Shown here piece after piece: positions 42,563 through 50,943 of a stretch of 51,159 nucleotides of DNA (position 1 is the first letter of the stretch; every line of letters begins with the position of its first letter). The notes beneath the pieces are model-generated. The model saw nothing but the letters and a program-made list of their open reading frames with translations. It did not search any database and had not been told where the DNA came from. A program made the position numbers and the translations under genes. This stretch comes from JAICTV01 sp035634055 (lineage in GTDB: Bacteria; Planctomycetota; Phycisphaerae; Tepidisphaerales; Tepidisphaeraceae), in NCBI GenBank assembly GCA_035634055.1, contig DASQDR010000036.1, positions 1 through 51,159 of the forward strand. The letters are read 5' to 3'.

Positions 42563-44023
42563 GTGGGGTTTTTGCGACGGGCAATCTTCTGCGCGGGGCT
42601 CTCGCTGTCGCTGCTCCTGCTGGCGCCGCGCCAGGCGGTGGCGCAGGCGGACCTCGAGCGGTTCGAGCGGCAGCTCGAGCAGGTCCGTCGCGACACGCTG
42701 CTCCGCATCGACCAGGACCTCAGCCTCAACCAGCGCGCCTATTTCGACTACGGCGCCTACGCCACGCCCGGCTACTTGTCGGCCGACGACAACGCCGGTG
42801 ACACGCACACCCTGCGGCAGTACGACCTGCTCGGCTACGCGCGGTTTAACCTCGACGGCGCGCACGAGTTCTTCCTCCGCGCCCGCTGGGGCTACCGCGA
42901 CTTCAACCCCGGCGACAGCTTCGACGGTCGCGGCGACGAGCCGATCGACTTCGAGTTCGACCGCTGGTTCTACCGCTTCGACCTCGCCCGCCACCGCGCC
43001 GCCTACGCCGGGGAGCAGATCGACTACAACCTCGTCCTCAAGGCCGGCCGCGATCTTTACATCTGGGGCAACGGCCTGGTCCTCAGCACCGATCTCGAAG
43101 GCGTCAGCGGCACGCTTTCGTGGGGCGGCAACGACCTGACGATCCTGGCCGGCGTGACGCCGACGCGCACGGTGGACTTCGACGCCTCGCGTCCCGCGTT
43201 CGACCACAACACCCGCCGCGGGTTCTACGGCGCGCAGCTCTCGCGGCAGGTCGAGGGTCACGTCCCGTACGTCTACGGCCTGCTCCAGCGCGACTACAAC
43301 GCGTACGACGTGCTGGCGACCGGGCCGGTCGTCACGCGGTTCGATTACGACAGCTACTACCTCGGCGTCGGCTCTAGTGGGCCCATCGGCAACCGGCTGC
43401 TCTACGGCGTGGAAGCGGTGTACGAGGGGGGAACGAGCCTCTCGAACAGCTTCACCGCCGGCGGCGGGCCGTTCATCATTCCGATCGAGCAGACGCGCGA
43501 CCAGGTCCAGGCGTGGGCGCTGGACGCGCGGCTGGATTACCTGCTGCCCGACGTCCGCCGCACCCGCCTGAGCGCGGAGGTGATCCTCGCTTCCGGCGAC
43601 GACGATCGCGGCAGCACGTCCAACACGTTCAACGGTAACAAGCCCGGCACCAACGACCGCGCGTTCAACGCCTTCGGCCTGCTCAACACCGGCCTCGCCT
43701 TCGCGCCGGCGGTGAGCAACCTGCTGGCGGTTCGCGTCGGCGGCTCGACCTTCCCGCTGCCCGACGCCGGCCCGCTGCGGCGGTTGCAGGTGGGGAGCGA
43801 CATCTTCATCTACCACAAGCTGGAGCGGGACGCCCCGATCGACGAGCCGTCGTCGGCCGAGCAACGCTACCTCGGCTGGGAGCCGGACCTGTTCGTCAAC
43901 TGGCAGGCGACCAGCGACGTGACGCTCGTGCTGCGCTACGGGATCTTCTTCCCCAACAACGACGCCCTGCGCAGCGACGAGCCGCGGCAGTACTTCTACG
44001 CGGGGATGACGTATGCCTTTTGA
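42563..44023 (+). CDS. Outer-membrane beta-barrel protein (alginate-export-like)
   Basis: A 486-residue porin-like protein. The signal peptide (GFLRRAIFCAGLSLSLLLLA, cut near AVAQA) is followed by a short coiled-coil-like stretch rich in Glu/Arg and then about 16 amphipathic strands with aromatic girdles, for example YDLLGYARFNLDGAHEFFLR and LVLKAGRDLYIWGNGLVL. The C-terminus YAGMTYAF ends in Phe, the sorting signal for the BAM machinery. The nearest family by appearance is the alginate-export/OprE-like barrel, but the transported substrate is unknown. The GTG start is set by GAGGTGA. The downstream lipoprotein gene overlaps its stop by eleven bases. Confidence 0.8.
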   Translation: MGFLRRAIFCAGLSLSLLLLAPRQAVAQADLERFERQLEQVRRDTLLRIDQDLSLNQRAYFDYGAYATPGYLSADDNAGDTHTLRQYDLLGYARFNLDGAHEFFLRARWGYRDFNPGDSFDGRGDEPIDFEFDRWFYRFDLARHRAAYAGEQIDYNLVLKAGRDLYIWGNGLVLSTDLEGVSGTLSWGGNDLTILAGVTPTRTVDFDASRPAFDHNTRRGFYGAQLSRQVEGHVPYVYGLLQRDYNAYDVLATGPVVTRFDYDSYYLGVGSSGPIGNRLLYGVEAVYEGGTSLSNSFTAGGGPFIIPIEQTRDQVQAWALDARLDYLLPDVRRTRLSAEVILASGDDDRGSTSNTFNGNKPGTNDRAFNAFGLLNTGLAFAPAVSNLLAVRVGGSTFPLPDAGPLRRLQVGSDIFIYHKLERDAPIDEPSSAEQRYLGWEPDLFVNWQATSDVTLVLRYGIFFPNNDALRSDEPRQYFYAGMTYAF

Positions 44024-44624
44024 CGTCGCGCGCCGACCGGCCTGTTCGTGCCACGCCCGACCGGGCCATCCCCGCTCGGGGCACTGCCGCGGGGTCGCCG
44101 TGTCGCTTATCGTCCTGATCATGATCGGCTGTCAGACGCCACGGGCCGGGAAGCCGCTTGCCAAGGAGTTGGCTGGAAGCGAGCCGGACGCGCAGGTTGC
44201 GTTCTGGCACGCGCTGGCGGACGAGCCGGTGACGAGCAACGACGCCGCCTTCCACGGGCTGCTGCTCTACGCCGACGGAAAGGACGACAGCGCCGACTAC
44301 GCCGCCCGCGTCGCCGCGCTGAAGTCGCGCAAGATGCTCGCGTCGAACTTCGGCGAGCCTGCCGAGGCGGCGGTGAAGCGCGGGACGGTGGCGGTGGCGG
44401 TGATGCGCATGCTGGGCGAGAAGGGCGGGGCGACGACGCGGCTGTTCGGCGTGCGGCCGCGCTACGCGGTGCGCGAGCTGATGTTCCTCAACGTCTATCC
44501 GCCCAGCACGCCGAACCAGTCGTTCTCCGGCAACGAGTTCGTCGGTATCATCGGCGCGATCGAGGACCACCAGCGCGGTGACGCCGCCGCGGACGTTCCG
44601 CCCGAGGTGACCGCCACGCCGTAA
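44013..44624 (+). CDS. Lipoprotein of unknown function
   Basis: A 203-residue protein with lipobox MIGC (Cys40) after a short hydrophobic segment; the N-terminal 27 residues are basic and Cys-rich, and an internal GTG at 44100 would leave too short a signal, so the ATG overlapping the barrel gene is kept. The body is a helical, repeat-like domain (AFWHALADEPVTSNDAAFHG; RKMLASNFGEPAEAAVKRGT; VMRMLGEKGGATTRLFGVRP) of unknown family. Tight coupling to the outer-membrane barrel suggests the two act together at the outer membrane. Confidence 0.75.
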   Translation: MPFDVARRPACSCHARPGHPRSGHCRGVAVSLIVLIMIGCQTPRAGKPLAKELAGSEPDAQVAFWHALADEPVTSNDAAFHGLLLYADGKDDSADYAARVAALKSRKMLASNFGEPAEAAVKRGTVAVAVMRMLGEKGGATTRLFGVRPRYAVRELMFLNVYPPSTPNQSFSGNEFVGIIGAIEDHQRGDAAADVPPEVTATP

Positions 44625-44722
44625 AGGCCGCGCCGTGACCGCCCCGCGTGCCGGCGCCGCGCCGCGCCGCGCCCGCGTCCCCGCGATCGCGGCCCGTGAC
44701 GGGGGAGAACAGGACCAGCACC

Positions 44723-46189
44723 ATGCCTCGCCAAACGCTCCGCCTTGCCGCCGCTGCCCTCGCCGCTCTCGCGCTCTCCAGTGCCGGCGTCGCACGAGGC
44801 GTCGCGCTTCAATCGACCGGGCCCGCGCTTCCGGCGACCACGCCCCCCGCGACGACGGCCGCCACTACGGCCGATGCGACGGCCGATGCGGGCGTCGAGC
44901 GGCTGCGCGCGACGATCACCGCCGTGCAGGGGAACGTCCGCGTGCGCTCCAGTGAATCCGCCCCGTGGGTGCCTGCCGCCGTCGGCATGATCCTCGACGA
45001 GAACGCCGAGTTCTTCACCGCCCCGAAGAGCGCCGTCCGCTTCGAGCTGCCGGGCGGACACTCGGTCACCATTGATCGGCTCAGCAAGGTCAAGCTGCTC
45101 CAGGCCGTTAACGCCGGCGGCAAGATGAAGACCCGCGTCGGCATGCAGTACGGCCGCACGCTCTACGACATCGAGGGGGCCGGGCGCGAGCACGAGTCCA
45201 GCATCGTCACTCCCAGCGCGACGCTGGCGGTGCGCGGCACGGAGTTCGTCGCCTTCGACCAGCGCCCGTTCCCGGCCAAGGGGATCAGCTTGAGCGGGCG
45301 GGTCGAGTTTCGCGACTTCAAGAAGCGCGTTTTCGTCGGCGGCCCCGGCGCGGGCAAGACGGCCGTCACCACCGACAATCCCAATGCGCCCGCCTTCGCG
45401 CTGAACCAGTCCGTCGTCGATCCCGGCGCCCGCCTGGCGCGCACCGCGGCCGAGGCGCAGCTCGTCAGCACGCTGCTCTCCAGCGGCGCGACTATCGGGT
45501 TCGACTACGACAAGGGCATCCGCGTCGTCCGCGGCGGGCGCGTGCCGCGCACGGATCAAGAGCTCGTCCCGACGCTGCCCGGCACCTTCAATGTCGTGCT
45601 CCGCTGGCAGGGCAACACGGACCTGAACCTCGGCGTCTTCCACATTCCCGGCGACCAGAACCAGGGCTTCTCGCTGCTGCCGATCGGTGGCCTGGACGAG
45701 ACCGGCAGCGGCGGGCGCATCCCGTTCGATCACCGCGGCGGCGCCAACGGCGGCATCGAGATCGGTTATTGGCCCGGCGCCGTCCCCACCGGCGCGTTCC
45801 AGTTCGGCAGCGTGCTGATCTCCGGCCCGGCGACGCAGGCGACCATTGACGTGTTCCGTGACGGGCAACGCGTTGAGTTCATCGGCGGCGACGGAAGCCC
45901 GACTACGAGCGCCCAGTACACCGCCGGACCGGTCCCGCCCGGGCTCAACATCGCGGGCCAGGCGGTCGGCGTCGTCCGAATCAGCCCGCCCGAAGCGGCG
46001 CAAAAGCTCGCGCCGCGCGCTGCCGCTGCCGCTGCCGCCGTCGCCGCCGGTAAGAAGTCCGCGTCCGCGAAACCGCCCGCCGCCACGCCCGCCGCCGCGC
46101 CCGCCGCTGCCGCCGCCGTCGTGCGGAAGCCGACCCGCGCCAAGCCTGCGCCGGCGGACGGTGTGAAGCCGGCCTCCAAGCGGCGGTAG
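44723..46189 (+). CDS. FecR-domain protein with basic C-terminal tail
   Basis: A 488-residue exported protein with a signal peptide (RLAAAALAALALSSAGVARG). Residues 60-180 form a FecR domain, with WVPAAVGMILDENAEFFTAP, FELPGGHSVTIDRLSKVKLL and the diagnostic TPSATLAVRGTEF. A second beta-rich region follows (about 290-420). The last 60 residues are a Lys/Ala/Pro-rich tail resembling histone H1 or AlgP-type tails. FecR domains in non-sigma-factor proteins usually bind polysaccharide or peptidoglycan. The start at 44723 has AGGACC upstream. It is the third gene of the barrel-lipoprotein-FecR set. Confidence 0.82.
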   Translation: MPRQTLRLAAAALAALALSSAGVARGVALQSTGPALPATTPPATTAATTADATADAGVERLRATITAVQGNVRVRSSESAPWVPAAVGMILDENAEFFTAPKSAVRFELPGGHSVTIDRLSKVKLLQAVNAGGKMKTRVGMQYGRTLYDIEGAGREHESSIVTPSATLAVRGTEFVAFDQRPFPAKGISLSGRVEFRDFKKRVFVGGPGAGKTAVTTDNPNAPAFALNQSVVDPGARLARTAAEAQLVSTLLSSGATIGFDYDKGIRVVRGGRVPRTDQELVPTLPGTFNVVLRWQGNTDLNLGVFHIPGDQNQGFSLLPIGGLDETGSGGRIPFDHRGGANGGIEIGYWPGAVPTGAFQFGSVLISGPATQATIDVFRDGQRVEFIGGDGSPTTSAQYTAGPVPPGLNIAGQAVGVVRISPPEAAQKLAPRAAAAAAAVAAGKKSASAKPPAATPAAAPAAAAAVVRKPTRAKPAPADGVKPASKRR

Positions 46190-46198
46190 TGTGACAGT

Positions 46199-47227
46199 TT
46201 AATGAGCTGCCGGTGCCGCTCCTTGCGCGGCGCAAGCGCGGCCGTTCCCCGGTGCGCCCGCGGGCTCCGCCGGCCATGCAAGGTTGTCGGCGTTCGGGTC
46301 AGCGGCGTCGCGGGGGGCATGGTCACCATCGCTGGCCTCGCTCACCTCCACGTCCACGCTCATCGTCTCATTCGCGCTGCCGTAGAGCGTGCCGGCGGTG
46401 GGGGCGGTGTCGCGGTAGTGTCGGCCGTAGGCGACGCGGACGTGGTCCGCCTGCGGGAGCACGCCGTTGGTCGGGTCAAAACCTTTCCAGCCGATGTTCG
46501 GGATGTAGAGCTGCACCCACGCGTGCGTGGCGTCGGAGGTGGCGCGCGCCCCCCCGTGCGCCCCTGCGCCCGCGCTGTTGCCGGTGTAGAGGTAGCCGCA
46601 CACGTAACGGGCCGGCACCCCGACCAGCCGGGCCAGGGTGATGAACAAATTGGCGAAGTCCTGGCAGACGCCCTTGCGCTGAACGTAGATCTGATAGGGC
46701 GTGGTGCCCAGGTCGGTGCAGCCGGGGACGTACTCGTAGTCGTGGTAGAGCGACAGGTTGATGGCGAACAGCGTCTCCATCAAATCGCCGTCGTTGCGGC
46801 GGACGAATTCCATCGCGTAGTCGTACAGCGCCCGCAACTGCGTGTCGGGGAGCTCGACCGGCGTGAGGTAGGGCGCGAGCATTGTCCGCTCCCAGGGCAT
46901 CCAGACCAGCGGCCAGCCTGGCGGGCGGATCGGCAGCCTGGCGAAGCCGAACGGGTCCAGGTCGCTCAGCTCCACCTCTGATTCGGCGCTGATCGTCAGC
47001 TCGGTGTAAGGCTCGGTCACCTCGAAGCGCTGCGTCCAGTTGCCGAAGACGTCCTCATATTCGATGACCGGCGCCGCAGGCGTGATGCTGAGGCGGTAGC
47101 CGACCACGCCTTGCCGCCACTCGTCGATCGGCCGGAGATGCAGCCGGTGCGAGCTGCGCTCGATCGGGGCGTCGTAGGTGTAGCGGGTCGTGTGGCGGAT
47201 GCGGAGGCGGCGGATCGGTCGGATCAT
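46199..47227 (-). CDS. Transglutaminase-like cysteine protease domain protein
   Basis: A 342-residue protein with the bacterial transglutaminase N-terminal domain (RIRHTTRYTYDAPIERSSHR) and a papain-like core: catalytic Cys in RKGVCQDFANLFI, His in ATHAWVQLYIP and Asp in KGFDPTNGVL. Bacterial members of this group act as proteases or amidases, often on peptides made by partner ATP-grasp or ligase enzymes, and the substrate here is unknown. No signal peptide is seen. The C-terminus carries an Ala/Pro/Gly-rich tail. It lies downstream of a stand-alone receiver protein on the same strand. Confidence 0.9.
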   Translation of the reverse strand: MIRPIRRLRIRHTTRYTYDAPIERSSHRLHLRPIDEWRQGVVGYRLSITPAAPVIEYEDVFGNWTQRFEVTEPYTELTISAESEVELSDLDPFGFARLPIRPPGWPLVWMPWERTMLAPYLTPVELPDTQLRALYDYAMEFVRRNDGDLMETLFAINLSLYHDYEYVPGCTDLGTTPYQIYVQRKGVCQDFANLFITLARLVGVPARYVCGYLYTGNSAGAGAHGGARATSDATHAWVQLYIPNIGWKGFDPTNGVLPQADHVRVAYGRHYRDTAPTAGTLYGSANETMSVDVEVSEASDGDHAPRDAADPNADNLAWPAEPAGAPGNGRACAAQGAAPAAH

Positions 47228-47402
47228 GGTCTCTTGCCGGGAGCGCCCGCGCCGGTGGCGGCGCGGGTCCGGTTCCTTGATTTTTCAGTCAACGGCGATG
47301 GTGCCCGCGGAGGGGCCGGCGTCCGTGGCGTTGCCACCGCGGTCGTCACCTGGGGCGGATCCGTCCGCATCCTTGCCGCCCCCTCGCCCGTGAGGCGCGG
47401 CT

Positions 47403-47783
47403 TCACGCGCCGCCGGCGGTGCGCGCCAGGCAGGCCTCGATGCGCTGGTAGGTCTGGTTCCAGTCCTCGCTCTTGACGATGTAGTCGCACGCGCCGAGCT
47501 GCTTGGCGGCGGTAACGGTGTCGGGCTCGGCGCGGCCGGAGTAGACGACCACCGGGATGCCCGAGAAGCATGGCTCGTCCGCCAGGGCGTCCAGCAGGTC
47601 CAGCCCGTCCACGCGCGGCAGCCCCAGGTCCAGCAGGACCAGGTCCGGCTGGTGCCGCCTGAGCTGCGACAACGCCTCCACCGCGCTCTGCGCAGACGCG
47701 ACATCGTGGCCGTGCATCCGCAGCAGCGCGCCGAGCGCGGCCGACGTGGAACTGTCATCTTCGACGATCAACAAGCTCGACAT
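47403..47783 (-). CDS. Single-domain response regulator (receiver only)
   Basis: A 126-residue CheY-like protein. The acidic pocket is Asp9-Asp10, the phosphoacceptor is Asp52 in LVLLDLGLP, the switch Ser is in VVYSGR (82), and the conserved Lys is 104 in DYIVKSED. There is no output domain, so it acts by protein contact, like CheY or Spo0F types. The partner kinase is not in the window. The start at 47783 has GGAG eleven bases upstream. It precedes the transglutaminase gene by 175 bases on the same strand. Confidence 0.93.
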   Translation of the reverse strand: MSSLLIVEDDSSTSAALGALLRMHGHDVASAQSAVEALSQLRRHQPDLVLLDLGLPRVDGLDLLDALADEPCFSGIPVVVYSGRAEPDTVTAAKQLGACDYIVKSEDWNQTYQRIEACLARTAGGA

Positions 47784-48227
47784 GCGTCCGCTCCGAAGCA
47801 AGTTCCCGCTTCCCGCTCCGCCCGCGATCGCACACGCGTGCCCGCGCGGGGAGGCGACGGGAAGGTCATCCCATTTCCGCCGTGCGCTCTCGCCGACGAG
47901 CGGGCGCTGGCGTCAACCGTGGCAGCTTGGGCGGGAGCACGGCGTCGCAACCTTCGGCAGCCACCGCACGTCCCGCTGATCGGGCCCGACCGCCCATGAA
48001 GCGAGCGGACCCGTACGCCCGCGGCCGGCCGTCCTGGCGGCTCGCGTCACGGGCACCCGCACAGAGGCAAGTTCCGCGCCAGACGGTGTCGGGTAATCGG
48101 ATAGTTCAATCGAGACCATCGGAGGAGGGACGGAAAGCCACGGGTTCTTGCTTTCAAACCCGCTGGAGATGCTCGTCAACTCGCCGCGCGCGTCGATTGT
48201 CGCTGAGCGCTGGGCCAAGAGGACGTG
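47784..48227. other. Spacer with a c-di-GMP-I-riboswitch-like motif
   Basis: The stretch between bshA and the receiver gene contains no supported gene. On the plus strand, 48128-48164 reads GGACGGAAAGCCACGGGTTC and continues into a hairpin closed by AACCCG, which resembles the 3' half of GEMM-type c-di-GMP riboswitches. There is no plus-strand gene downstream, only the convergent end of bshA. An open frame on the minus strand (47913-48218) has no known family. Confidence 0.35.
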
Positions 48228-49367
48228 TCACTCGCCGCGGACGCGGCGGTAGACGGATTCGTAGCGCGGGACGATCGCGTCGGCGGAGAAGCGGGCGCGG
48301 GCGCGCTCCTGCGCCGCGCGGCCCATGGCGGCGCGGCGGTCGGGGTGGCGGATCAGGTCCTCCAGCGCGCGGGCGATGGCGTCGGCTTCGCCGAACGGCA
48401 CGAGCAGCCCGGAGCGGTCGGCCTCGATGACTTCGGGAATCCCGCCGACGCGCGTGGCGACGCTCGGGCAGGCGAAGCACATCGCCTCGAGGATGCTGAG
48501 GCAGAAACTCTCGGTTTCCGACGTCACCAGCGCGATGTCGGCGGCGGCGAGGTACTCCTCCACCTCGTTCACCTTCTCTCGCACGATCACCCGCCCCTCA
48601 AGGCCCAGCCGGCGGACGTCGGACGCGAAGGGCTCGAACGGTTCGCCCGCCAGGACGACGAGCTTGAAACCCTCGCGCGGGCGGACGCGCGCGACCGCCT
48701 CCAGCAGCAGGTCGACGCGCTTCAGCGGGCGGAGGTTGGAGTGGTGCAGCAGCATCGCCTCGCCGTCGCGCACGCCCAGCTCGCGGCGCACCTCGTCCCG
48801 GCCGCGGCGCGGCGGGCGGGGGGTGAAGAAGTTGTGGATCACGTCGATCGGGCGATCGACCTGGAGCAGCCGGTGCGTCTCGTCGCGCAGGAAGCCGGAG
48901 ACGGCCGTGACGGCGTCGGAGCAGGCGAGCGCGTGCCGGATCGCCGGGCCGTAGTGCGCGTCGCGGCCGAGCAGCGTGGTGTCGGTGCCGTGCAGCGTGG
49001 TAACGACGCGCGGCTGCTGCGCCGGCGGGAGCATCGAGCGCGCCAAGATCGCCGCCGTCGCGTGCGGCACCGCGTAGTGAACGTGCAGGATGTCCAGCCC
49101 GAAATCGCGGCTGACCTCCGCCATCTTCACCGAGAGCGGCAGCGTGTAATCCGGGTACTTGAACAGGCCGTAATCGTTCACCTCGACCGCGTGGAAGTGG
49201 ATGCGCGGCACGTCGCTCGGCAGGCGGAAGGGGCGCTCGTAGCTGATGAAGTGCAGCTCGTGCCCGCGCCGCGCCAGCTCCTCGCCGAGCGCGGTCGCCA
49301 GGATGCCGCTCCCGCCGACGGTGGGATAGCACGTGAGGCCGATCTTGAGCGGTGCGTCAAAGGCCAT
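48228..49367 (-). CDS. bshA: N-acetyl-alpha-D-glucosaminyl L-malate synthase BshA
   Basis: A 379-residue GT4 glycosyltransferase of normal BshA length. It makes N-acetylglucosaminyl-malate from UDP-GlcNAc and L-malate, the first step of bacillithiol synthesis. The N-terminus KIGLTCYPTVGGSGILATAL is the BshA hallmark, and the donor-binding part has SETESFCLSILEAMCFACPS and GGIPEVIEADRSGLLVPFG. The start at 49367 is only three bases beyond the bshB1 stop, so the two are co-transcribed on the minus strand with the BshC-like gene. Confidence 0.95.
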   Translation of the reverse strand: MAFDAPLKIGLTCYPTVGGSGILATALGEELARRGHELHFISYERPFRLPSDVPRIHFHAVEVNDYGLFKYPDYTLPLSVKMAEVSRDFGLDILHVHYAVPHATAAILARSMLPPAQQPRVVTTLHGTDTTLLGRDAHYGPAIRHALACSDAVTAVSGFLRDETHRLLQVDRPIDVIHNFFTPRPPRRGRDEVRRELGVRDGEAMLLHHSNLRPLKRVDLLLEAVARVRPREGFKLVVLAGEPFEPFASDVRRLGLEGRVIVREKVNEVEEYLAAADIALVTSETESFCLSILEAMCFACPSVATRVGGIPEVIEADRSGLLVPFGEADAIARALEDLIRHPDRRAAMGRAAQERARARFSADAIVPRYESVYRRVRGE

Positions 49368-49370
49368 GTG

Positions 49371-50195
49371 TCAGAAGGAACGCGCGCCGCGCCCGACGGT
49401 TGCGAGCGAATCGACGACGACCGGATCGTTCGGGAACAGCGCGATGGCGTGGCCGACGCCCGCGCTCAGGCCGCGCACCCGCGCCCGGGCCAGTTGCAGC
49501 TCGACGTAGTTCCGCGCGCTGGTCTGCGAAGCGTGCGCGTTCATCGCCTCGATCCACGCGGCCATCACCGGCGCATCGGACACGTCGATTAGCACCGGCG
49601 TCACGTCGCGCGGCTCGGCGTCGGCGGAGCCGGCGTAGAACAAGAGCTGGTCGATCGCGTGCGGCGGCGCGCCGCGCAGCTCGGCGACGCCGCCGTACCG
49701 CGCCAGCCGCGCGGCGTCGCGCACGAGCGCGCCCAGCCGCGGGTGATCCGGGTGCTGGTTCTCGACCAGGCTGGGCGCCAGCACGATGCCCGGCCGGACG
49801 CGCCGCAGCACTTCGGCCAAACGCATCGCGTGCGCGACGCTCGCCTCCAGGTGCGCGTCGCCATCCAATTCCAGGAACTCCAGCGTAGCGCCGAGCGCGG
49901 CGGCGGCGCGGCACGCCTCGTCGGCGCGACCGCCGGGCGTGCCGTGCGTCGCCGATTCGCCGCGCGAGCAGACCACCACGTGCGCCGCCCGCCCGCCGCG
50001 CGCCTCTAGCGCGATCACGCCGCCGCACCCAAATTCCACATCGTCAGGGTGCGCGCCGAACGCCACCAGCGGGGCGAGGCCCGCCGGTGCGAAGCCGGCT
50101 GCGGCGGGGGCGGGTGCGGCAAACCCGGCCGGGGCGAGACCGGGCGGGGCGGAAGGCGCGGCGGGGCTAGGCGGGCAGGTCGGTGTAGGCTTCAT
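49371..50195 (-). CDS. bshB1: Bacillithiol deacetylase BshB1 (LmbE/PIG-L family)
   Basis: A 274-residue zinc-dependent deacetylase that removes the acetyl group from GlcNAc-malate. Zinc ligands are in AHPDD (48-52) and in the later ENQHPDHPRLG. The core ends in GLSAGVGHAIALFPNDPVV. BshB proteins normally begin one or two residues before the GAHPDD strand; here the ATG at 50195 gives a 43-residue Ala/Pro/Gly-rich leader with repeated FAPAGLAP units, and it overlaps the BshC-like gene by 29 bases. A GTG at 50066, just before AFGAHPDD, would give the normal N-terminus. Which start is used is undecided. Confidence 0.9.
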   Translation of the reverse strand: MKPTPTCPPSPAAPSAPPGLAPAGFAAPAPAAAGFAPAGLAPLVAFGAHPDDVEFGCGGVIALEARGGRAAHVVVCSRGESATHGTPGGRADEACRAAAALGATLEFLELDGDAHLEASVAHAMRLAEVLRRVRPGIVLAPSLVENQHPDHPRLGALVRDAARLARYGGVAELRGAPPHAIDQLLFYAGSADAEPRDVTPVLIDVSDAPVMAAWIEAMNAHASQTSARNYVELQLARARVRGLSAGVGHAIALFPNDPVVVDSLATVGRGARSF

Positions 50196-50943
50196 CGGCA
50201 CGGTCGATTGTATCGCGGCTGACGTAGGCGATCTCGGGAGCATCCTCACGGCGGAGGTAGTTCTGCTCGCCGGCGCCGGCGACGTAATGCGTGCAGCGCA
50301 CGACGGACTGCATCCACGCCAGGCGCGCGTCTCGCGCGGGGCTGATCTGCTCCTTGGTGAACGGCGTCGCCGGCAGCGTGACGAACGAGCTGCCTCCCTC
50401 GTGCAGCTTCAGGCGGCCGTCGACGAGCCGCGCTCGGACGATCTCGCCGCCGTGGGGCACGTCGACGAAGAAGTCGTCGACGTCGCACGCCGCCCGACGG
50501 AACTCCGGGTCACTTGACCGCACCACCTGGATGCCTTCGAGCAGTCCCATCCGGCGGTACATCTCCAGGCAGAACTCTCCGACCGTCGTCGCCTCGATCT
50601 GCTTGAAGGCTTCGGCCAATTCGCGGTCAACGTACGCGGGAAGTTGCAGGGACGTCTTGGCACGCCAGTCGGGCGGCACGCGCTTGAGGTAGAGCGGGGC
50701 GTACTTGCGCTGGAGCTTGTTCTCGAAGGCGAAGTTCAGCTCGAACGGCTCGCCGGACTTGCGGTGCCGCAGGATCGTGCGCGTTTCGCGCGGATCATGG
50801 TCGCTGTCGTGATAGAAGAAGACGATGTCGCCACCGATTTCGTCGCGCAGCCGCCGCGCGGTGAGGAACTTGGCGAACAGAAACCGCTTGGGGAACAGCC
50901 CGCACGGCTGCTGGCCGAAGCAGATGACCGGCGTGGTGCTCAT
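50167..50943 (-). CDS. Compact BshC-like protein, candidate bacillithiol cysteine ligase
   Basis: A 258-residue protein in the bacillithiol operon. BshC adds cysteine to GlcN-malate and is usually about 500-540 residues. Here the N-terminal BshC motif is visible as FGQQPCGLF (9-17) followed by FLTARRLRDE and the D-x-DHD motif (46-50). Near the C-terminus HYVAGAGEQNYL (219-230) matches the AYVGGPGEIAYxAQL motif of BshC, with an Arg/Leu-rich helix (RDARLAWMQSVVR) before it. The middle and the coiled-coil part of ordinary BshC are lacking. The start overlaps the symporter stop by four bases (ATGA). The assignment rests on motif memory and operon position, not on a search. The reading frame is sound; the function is inference. 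Confidence 0.62.
   Translation of the reverse strand: MSTTPVICFGQQPCGLFPKRFLFAKFLTARRLRDEIGGDIVFFYHDSDHDPRETRTILRHRKSGEPFELNFAFENKLQRKYAPLYLKRVPPDWRAKTSLQLPAYVDRELAEAFKQIEATTVGEFCLEMYRRMGLLEGIQVVRSSDPEFRRAACDVDDFFVDVPHGGEIVRARLVDGRLKLHEGGSSFVTLPATPFTKEQISPARDARLAWMQSVVRCTHYVAGAGEQNYLRREDAPEIAYVSRDTIDRADEAYTDLPA

Noticed and set aside
47913..48218. A 101-codon open frame between bshA and the receiver gene
   Set aside because: No ribosome-binding site and no family; its composition resembles that of other non-coding frames in the window.
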